Assembly (NCBI GenBank): GCA_902570675.1 | Contig: CACFYZ010000007.1 | Coordinates: forward strand, 1-44,863 | Direction of reading: 5' to 3' | DNA length: 44,863 bases | Source: an uncultured Pelagibacteraceae bacterium | Lineage (GTDB): Bacteria > Pseudomonadota > Alphaproteobacteria > Pelagibacterales > AG-422-B15 | Shown here: positions 40,894-44,863 of the stretch, one piece after another | How the letters are laid out: the number at the start of each line of letters is the position of its first letter | Position numbering within the stretch: position 1 is the first letter of the stretch | Notes under the pieces: model-generated | What the model saw: the letters and a program-made list of their open reading frames with translations, nothing else | What the model was told of the DNA's origin: nothing | Database searches by the model: none | Program-made: the position numbers and the translations under genes

Positions 40894-41321
40894 TAACCTG
40901 ATACCTCAATACCCATAGATTTTGCTGAGCCAATAATTATTTTTACACCTTGTTCAACAGTATTTGCATTTAAATCTTTTAATTTTTTTTCAGCAATCTC
41001 TTCACATTGCTTCATTGAAATTGAAGTAATAATATCTCTGCCAGGTTCTTTTGATCCCTTTTTTAATTTTAAAGCTTCTTTAATAAAGAAAGATGCTGGG
41101 GGAAGTTTGATATCCATTGTAAAGCTTTTGTCAGTGAAGTACGTTACGACAACTGGCAACATTACACCTGGCTGCTCACTTTTACTTTTATCATTAAACA
41201 TCTTACAGAAATCCATAATATTAATACCTCTTTGTCCTAAAGCAGGACCCACAGGAGGAGATGGATTTGCTTGTCCAGCTGGTACTTGTAGTTTCAATGT
41301 GCCTTCAATTTCTTTTGCCAT
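40893..41321 (-). CDS. rplK: 50S ribosomal protein L11
   Basis: L11 (142 residues), at the base of the factor-binding stalk; needed for RelA activation and the target region of thiostrepton. Start [20 protein letters not shown] (residues 10-29), then [18 protein letters not shown], and the C-terminal [12 protein letters not shown] are typical. It starts directly after the nusG stop. Confidence 0.98.
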   Translation of the reverse strand: MAKEIEGTLKLQVPAGQANPSPPVGPALGQRGINIMDFCKMFNDKSKSEQPGVMLPVVVTYFTDKSFTMDIKLPPASFFIKEALKLKKGSKEPGRDIITSISMKQCEEIAEKKLKDLNANTVEQGVKIIIGSAKSMGIEVSG

Positions 41322-41855
41322 TTATGCTTTCTCTACTTGCGTATATTCTAATTCTACAGGTGTTGATCTCCCAAAAATAGATACAGAAACTTTCACTCTT
41401 GCTCTTTCTTCATCTATCTCTTCGACCAATCCATTAAATGACGCGAAAGGTCCATCGCTCACACGCACCTCTTCACCAACCTCAAATGTAATGGATGGTT
41501 TTGGACTAGTTACACCTTCTTCAATATCTTGTAAAATCTTATTTATTTCACTTTCAGGTACAGCTGACGGCTTTCCTTGTGTATGTCCTAAAAAGCCACT
41601 TACTTTTGGAAGTGCTTTAACCATGTGATAGGTTTCATCAGTCATTTCCATTTTAGCAAGTACATATCCAGGAAAAAATTTACGTTCAGCATTCCTTTTT
41701 TTTCCTTTTTTTACCTCAACAACTTCCTCAGTAGGAACTATGATTTCACTGAAAGCATTTTCAATATTTTTTGTTTTTGCTTTCTCAGATATTGCAGCAG
41801 CAACTTTTTTTTCAAACCCTGAATATGCGTGAACAATATACCATTTATGTGTCAT
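41322..41855 (-). CDS. nusG: Transcription antitermination/elongation factor NusG
   Basis: NusG (177 residues), which binds RNA polymerase and links it to S10 or Rho. The NGN domain starts KWYIVHAYSGFEKKVAAAI and holds FFPGYVLAKMEMTDETYHMV. The C-terminal KOW domain shows VRVSDGPFASFNGLVEEIDE. It lies 2 bp after secE, the standard pairing. Confidence 0.98.
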   Translation of the reverse strand: MTHKWYIVHAYSGFEKKVAAAISEKAKTKNIENAFSEIIVPTEEVVEVKKGKKRNAERKFFPGYVLAKMEMTDETYHMVKALPKVSGFLGHTQGKPSAVPESEINKILQDIEEGVTSPKPSITFEVGEEVRVSDGPFASFNGLVEEIDEERARVKVSVSIFGRSTPVELEYTQVEKA

Positions 41856-41857
41856 GC

Positions 41858-42046
41858 TTATACTGCCAGTCCTATCAATTTATCAAGGCCAAAGCTAAAG
41901 ATCTGGTCTATGATTAAAAAAAATACTGCTGCGAAAGCAGTTATAATTACTACCATTACAGAACCCGTGAGTGTTTCTCTTGAGGTTGGCCATGTAACTT
42001 TACTGCCTTCTCTTCGAACTTCCTGAATAAACTTAAATGGTTTCAT
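41858..42046 (-). CDS. secE: Preprotein translocase subunit SecE
   Basis: Short SecE (62 residues) with one membrane helix, the clamp of the SecYEG channel. The cytoplasmic amphipathic helix KFIQEVRREGSKVTWPTSRE is the conserved part, followed by a hydrophobic span of about 20 residues. The ATG at 42046 is used. A longer in-frame start at 42091 is rejected because its extra residues (GVRVPSLLPNK) are simply the translation of tRNA-Trp. Confidence 0.97.
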   Translation of the reverse strand: MKPFKFIQEVRREGSKVTWPTSRETLTGSVMVVIITAFAAVFFLIIDQIFSFGLDKLIGLAV

Positions 42047-42061
42047 AACTTTTACCTTATT

Positions 42062-42137
42062 TGGCAGGAGCGAAGGGACTCGAACCCCCAACCCCCGGTT
42101 TTGGAGACCGGTGCTCTACCAGTTGAGCTACACTCCT
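42062..42137 (-). tRNA. tRNA-Trp (CCA)
   Basis: A 76-nt cloverleaf: acceptor AGGAGTG pairs with CGCTCCT, followed by discriminator G and an encoded CCA. The anticodon loop CTCCAAA gives CCA, reading UGG. The T arm contains GGTTCGAGTCC. It lies 4 bp after the tuf stop and 15 bp before secE, so it is cut out of the tuf-secE-nusG transcript. tRNA-Trp in this place is typical of Alphaproteobacteria. Confidence 0.97.
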
Positions 42138-42141
42138 CCAG

Positions 42142-43332
42142 TTAAGAGATAATCTCTGTTACTACACCAGACCCAACTGTACGACCACCCTCTCTGATCG
42201 CAAATCGGACACCTTTATCCATCGCAATTGGTGCAATTAACTCAATTTCCATTGCAATATTATCTCCAGGCATAACCATCTCAGTTCCGTCAGGCAACTT
42301 ACACACACCCGTTACGTCAGTAGTTCTAAAGTAAAACTGAGGACGATAATTGGTAAAGAAAGGAGTATGTCTACCGCCCTCTTCTTTTTTCAAAACGTAA
42401 GCCTCACATTTAAATTTAGTGTGTGGAGTTATGGTGCCAACATGAGCTAAGACTTGACCTCGTTCGACTTGTTCACGCTCAATACCTCTTAGTAATGCGC
42501 CAATATTATCTCCGGCCTCACCTGTATCTAGTAATTTCCTAAACATCTCAACACCAGTACAAGTAGTCTTTTGTGTTTCTTTTATACCAACTATTTCAAG
42601 TTCCTCCCCAACCTTTACAATTCCACTCTCTACTCGACCAGTGCAAACTGTACCACGCCCTGAAATTGAGAATACATCTTCAATTGGCATAAGGAATGGC
42701 TTATCCTTATCACGCTCAGGTTGAGGTATGTGCTCATCAACAGCTTTCATAAGTTCAGTAATTGAATTTTTTCCGATTTCATCATCTCTGCTTTCAACAG
42801 CAGCGAGTGCAGAACCTTTAACGATTGGAGTTGTATCACCAGGAAACTCATATTCATTTAAGATATCTCTGATCTCAACTTCGACTAATTCTAATAATTC
42901 AGCATCATCGACCTGATCTACTTTATTAAGATACACAACGATTGCTGGGACACCGACCTGTCTCGCAAGAAGAATATGTTCTCTTGTTTGTGGCATCGGT
43001 CCATCTGCTGCATTTACAACAAGAATTGCCCCGTCCATTTGGGCAGCACCTGTAATCATGTTTTTTACATAGTCAGCGTGACCTGGGCAGTCTACGTGAG
43101 CGTAATGCCTTGCATCTGTAGTGTACTCAACGTGCGCAGTTGAAATTGTAATACCACGTTCTTTTTCTTCAGGTGCTTTATCGATTGCGTCATACGCAGT
43201 AAATTCTGCTCCGCCGGACTCTGATAACACTTTTGTTATTGCTGCAGTCAAAGTAGTTTTACCATGATCCACATGACCGATAGTTCCAACGTTACAGTGT
43301 GGTTTACTACGATCGAATTTTTCTTTAGCCAT
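42142..43332 (-). CDS. tuf: Elongation factor Tu
   Basis: EF-Tu (396 residues), which delivers aminoacyl-tRNA to the ribosome. G-domain motifs are [37 protein letters not shown] and GSALAA. Domains II and III show [18 protein letters not shown] and the C-terminal [13 protein letters not shown]. The ATG at 43332 is used: AGAGGA lies upstream, and an in-frame start six codons earlier adds residues not found in EF-Tu. It is the only tuf gene in the window, placed behind two tRNA genes as in the E. coli tufB operon. Confidence 0.99.
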   Translation of the reverse strand: MAKEKFDRSKPHCNVGTIGHVDHGKTTLTAAITKVLSESGGAEFTAYDAIDKAPEEKERGITISTAHVEYTTDARHYAHVDCPGHADYVKNMITGAAQMDGAILVVNAADGPMPQTREHILLARQVGVPAIVVYLNKVDQVDDAELLELVEVEIRDILNEYEFPGDTTPIVKGSALAAVESRDDEIGKNSITELMKAVDEHIPQPERDKDKPFLMPIEDVFSISGRGTVCTGRVESGIVKVGEELEIVGIKETQKTTCTGVEMFRKLLDTGEAGDNIGALLRGIEREQVERGQVLAHVGTITPHTKFKCEAYVLKKEEGGRHTPFFTNYRPQFYFRTTDVTGVCKLPDGTEMVMPGDNIAMEIELIAPIAMDKGVRFAIREGGRTVGSGVVTEIIS

Positions 43333-43369
43333 TTTTTTTATTCCTCTCAATTTTTAGTCATCGTTGCTT

Positions 43370-43443
43370 TGGAGCGGGTGAAGGGAATCGAACCCTCGTA
43401 ATCAGCTTGGAAGGCTGGAGCTTTACCACTAAGCTACACCCGC
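43370..43443 (-). tRNA. tRNA-Gly (TCC)
   Basis: A 74-nt cloverleaf: acceptor GCGGGTG pairs with CACCCGC, then T and encoded CCA. The anticodon loop CTTCCAA gives TCC, reading GGA. The T arm is GGTTCGATTCC. It lies 37 bp before tuf and 34 bp after tRNA-Tyr, and is presumably processed from their common transcript. Confidence 0.97.
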
Positions 43444-43461
43444 TTATTCCTTCAAGCTACC

Positions 43462-43475
43462 CTAAGGTACCTTAG
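43462..43475. repeat. 14-bp palindrome between tRNA-Tyr and tRNA-Gly
   Basis: CTAAGGTACCTTAG is a perfect 14-bp palindrome in the 34-bp spacer between the two tRNA genes. As RNA it could form a 5-bp stem with a 4-nt loop. It may help tRNA processing; this is inference. Confidence 0.5.
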
Positions 43476-43477
43476 TG

Positions 43478-43562
43478 TGGTGGAGGGGGTTGGATTCGAA
43501 CCAACGTAAGCATAGCTAACGGGTTTACAGCCCGTCCCCTTTAACCACTCGGGCACCCCTCC
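43478..43562 (-). tRNA. tRNA-Tyr (GTA)
   Basis: An 85-nt class II tRNA: acceptor GGAGGGG pairs with CCCCTCC, then A and encoded CCA. The anticodon loop CTGTAAA gives GTA. The long variable arm (TAGCTATGCTTACG region) and GGTTCGAATCC T arm fit tRNA-Tyr. It is the first gene of the leftward run and heads the tRNA-Tyr, tRNA-Gly, tuf, tRNA-Trp, secE, nusG transcript. Confidence 0.97.
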
Positions 43563-43598
43563 CGAGAAAGTTATCAAACATCTCAAGATAAGTTTCCC

Positions 43599-43612
43599 TA
43601 GACTCGAGTCTA
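43599..43612. repeat. 14-bp palindrome in the tRNA-Tyr leader
   Basis: TAGACTCGAGTCTA is a perfect 14-bp palindrome between the promoter candidate and tRNA-Tyr. It could be a hairpin in the 5' leader or a binding site for a dimeric protein. A second, 8-bp palindrome CCTTAAGG lies at 43618-43625, near the expected transcription start. Confidence 0.5.
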
Positions 43613-43630
43613 TAGAACCTTAAGGGGTGT

Positions 43631-43659
43631 CTTATATTTAAAAAAATAGCCTAAATCAA
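43631..43659 (-). promoter_or_regulatory. Candidate promoter for tRNA-Tyr/tRNA-Gly/tuf
   Basis: Minus-strand TTGATT (43654-43659) and TATAAG (43631-43636) are 17 bp apart. The sequence after the -10 is ACACCCC, a GC-rich discriminator of the kind found at stringently controlled stable-RNA promoters. Confidence 0.6.
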
Positions 43660-43690
43660 CAAATATTAATATTTTTAATTCGAATTTCGT

Positions 43691-43696
43691 TATAAT
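43691..43696 (+). promoter_or_regulatory. Candidate -10 box of rlmB
   Basis: A perfect TATAAT lies 18 bp before the rlmB ATG. No convincing -35 is seen at 16-18 bp upstream. It shares the 152-bp divergent region 43563-43714 with the tRNA-Tyr promoter. Confidence 0.4.
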
Positions 43697-43714
43697 TGAT
43701 AAATTGAATCGTTA

Positions 43715-44479
43715 ATGAGCAAGAGAAGAAAAAAACTCCCTAAAAAAAGGCAAAATTCAGACTACTGGATATACGGTCATCATGCAGTTGTAGGAGCTCT
43801 ATCAAACAAAAATAGACATAAATATGAAATAAACTTTACACCTGAAGCAGAAAGAAAGCTAAGAAAAGAAGTCACTTTAGATAACTATTCAATACATACA
43901 AAAATAAAAACTAGGGAAGAAATTGATTCTTTACTGAAAGGGGTTTCAAATCATCAAGGAATTTGTATACGAGTTGATAAAATTCAAACTCAAGACCTTA
44001 AAGAATTCATAAAGCAGTTTAATGATAAAAATTCCATAATTGTTTTATTAGACCAGCTAGAGGATCCCCAAAATGTTGGTGCGATATTCAGGTCTGCTTT
44101 AGCCTTTAATATTGATGGCATAATATTAACTGATAATAATTCTGTTACCGAAAATCCATTTTTAGTCAAAACAGCATCTGGTGCAATTGATAAAGTACCA
44201 TTCACTAAAATAAAAAATATAAGTTCTTGTATTAAAACCCTTAAAGAAAATGGATATTGGATTTATGGATTAGACATGAATACAAATAATAATTTACATG
44301 AAATAAATTTTTCTGAAAAAATTGTAATTATTTTAGGTTCTGAGGGCAGAGGTATGAGGAATATTACATCTTCTCTTTGTGATGAGAATGTAAAAATTCA
44401 AATAAATAATGAACTAGAAAGTTTGAATGTATCTAATGCTGCTGCCGTGATGTTTTACTATTTGTCGCAACTAAACTAA
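43715..44479 (+). CDS. rlmB: 23S rRNA 2'-O-methyltransferase RlmB (TrmH/SpoU family)
   Basis: A 254-residue SPOUT methyltransferase. RlmB in E. coli methylates Gm2251 of 23S rRNA with S-adenosylmethionine. An N-terminal substrate-binding domain (IYGHHAVVGALSNKNRH, about residues 19-85) precedes the trefoil-knot catalytic domain with motif 1 LEDPQNVGAIFRSALAFNID, motif 2 VIILGSEGRGMR and motif 3 LESLNVSNAAAVMFYYLSQL. The N-terminus is very basic (SKRRKKLPKKR). tRNA 2'-O-methylation by a TrmH relative is possible but the two-domain layout favours RlmB. It stops tail to tail with a small ORF on the other strand. Confidence 0.92.
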   Translation: MSKRRKKLPKKRQNSDYWIYGHHAVVGALSNKNRHKYEINFTPEAERKLRKEVTLDNYSIHTKIKTREEIDSLLKGVSNHQGICIRVDKIQTQDLKEFIKQFNDKNSIIVLLDQLEDPQNVGAIFRSALAFNIDGIILTDNNSVTENPFLVKTASGAIDKVPFTKIKNISSCIKTLKENGYWIYGLDMNTNNNLHEINFSEKIVIILGSEGRGMRNITSSLCDENVKIQINNELESLNVSNAAAVMFYYLSQLN

Positions 44480-44574
44480 AAAGCGAGAGCAATCATTGCA
44501 ATCACAAGAATGAAGAAAATAACGAGATAAGCTAGAGCTATTTGTCCTCCAATAAATTCTAGAAATTTTTTCAC
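44476..44574 (-). CDS. Putative 32-residue single-span membrane protein
   Basis: A short ORF starting GTG and ending TAG. The predicted peptide opens MKKFLEFIGGQIAL and continues with about 20 hydrophobic residues up to the C-terminus (AYLVIFFILVIAMIALAF), so it would be a tiny inner-membrane protein with a basic cytoplasmic N-terminus. I do not recognise a family. In favour of it: the TAG interlocks with the rlmB TAA in the same 4-base pattern as the two other convergent gene pairs here, an in-frame stop 12 bp upstream fixes the start, and a minus-strand TATAAT lies at 44593-44598. Against it: length, no Shine-Dalgarno and a GTG start. Confidence 0.5.
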   Translation of the reverse strand: MKKFLEFIGGQIALAYLVIFFILVIAMIALAF

Positions 44575-44640
44575 AGAACTATCTTACAAATAATTATAGA
44601 CAAATAAAAGTTATAAATTTAAAAGTTTTAGCTATCATGT

Positions 44641-44716
44641 GCCCCTATAGCTCAATTGGTAGAGCAATTGATTTGTAATCAATAGGTTCGCGGTTCAAGT
44701 CCGTGTGGGGGCACCA
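44641..44716 (+). tRNA. tRNA-Thr (TGT)
   Basis: A 76-nt cloverleaf: acceptor GCCCCTA pairs with TGGGGGC, then A and encoded CCA. The anticodon loop TTTGTAA gives TGT, reading ACA. The T arm is GGTTCAAGTCC. It stands alone; a weak TATAAA at 44612-44617 could be its -10. In E. coli a tRNA-Thr(TGT) heads the tRNA-Tyr/tRNA-Gly/tufB operon, whereas here it is inverted and beyond rlmB. Confidence 0.97.
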
Positions 44717-44786
44717 CTAAATACTCAAATATTCTCTAATTTTATTTTTATATTTCGAAGTTAATAAATTATTTTAAAAATCAATT

Positions 44787-44863
44787 ATGGAAAATCCTGA
44801 AGTAATAAAAATAATTGAAAATCTTAAAGGTTGCAGACCTTACGAAGAAAAAAGGGCAGCAAA
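44787..44863 (+). CDS. Unrecognised protein, 5' end only
   Basis: An ORF begins with ATG at 44787 and stays open for 25 codons to the window edge. The visible part, MENPEVIKIIENLKGCRPYE followed by EKRAA, is charged and probably helical, with one cysteine. I do not recognise a family. The 70 bp between tRNA-Thr and this start are AT-rich and show no clear promoter or Shine-Dalgarno, so the start and even the gene are uncertain. Confidence 0.45.
   Translation, partial: MENPEVIKIIENLKGCRPYEEKRAA

Noticed and set aside
42047-42091. Longer N-terminus for SecE starting at 42091
   Set aside because: The extra codons run through tRNA-Trp and give the well-known artefact peptide GVRVPSLLPNK; the ATG at 42046 gives a normal SecE.

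Overview
This is a 44.9-kb stretch of a very AT-rich, tightly packed bacterial chromosome. The gene order secY-adk-rpsM-rpsK-rpoA-rplQ, tRNA-Trp between tuf and secE, and rpmJ missing from the spc block all point to Alphaproteobacteria. Low G+C, tiny or overlapping gene junctions and no mobile elements suggest a streamlined, probably marine lineage such as SAR11 or a similar AT-rich group. The sequence alone does not settle the clade.

Bases 1-7135 read rightward: the 3' end of plsY, topA, then a PuuC-type aldehyde dehydrogenase, a HAD-type hydrolase, a RidA-family protein, a glycerophosphodiesterase (GDPD) and panC, nearly abutting. mgtE (leftward) meets panC tail to tail. lipB and a gamma-butyrobetaine-hydroxylase-like dioxygenase (rightward) follow and meet pccA tail to tail.

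Bases 10252-43562 are one leftward run of translation and transcription genes. In transcription order: tRNA-Tyr, tRNA-Gly, tuf, tRNA-Trp, secE, nusG, rplK, rplA, rplJ, rplL, rpoB, rpoC, rpsL, rpsG, fusA, then the S10, spc and alpha ribosomal operons. These are followed by rluC-like, pccB and pccA. The classical rif, str, S10, spc and alpha operons are fused with no foreign gene. Candidate internal promoters precede rpsL and rpsM, and a third starts the run at tRNA-Tyr. All three have a GC-rich stretch just after the -10 box, as in stringently controlled promoters.

Beyond the run are rlmB (rightward), a 32-residue membrane microprotein ORF on the other strand, tRNA-Thr(UGU), and the first 25 codons of an unrecognised gene that leaves the window.

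I see no CRISPR array, phage, insertion sequence, toxin system or clearly new multigene system. The points most worth a second look are the 4-nt interlocked stop codons at all three convergent junctions, the microprotein, the dioxygenase that lacks the usual N-terminal zinc cysteines, the aldehyde dehydrogenase-HAD-RidA-GDPD-panC cluster, and the promoter and hairpin elements inside the supercluster.
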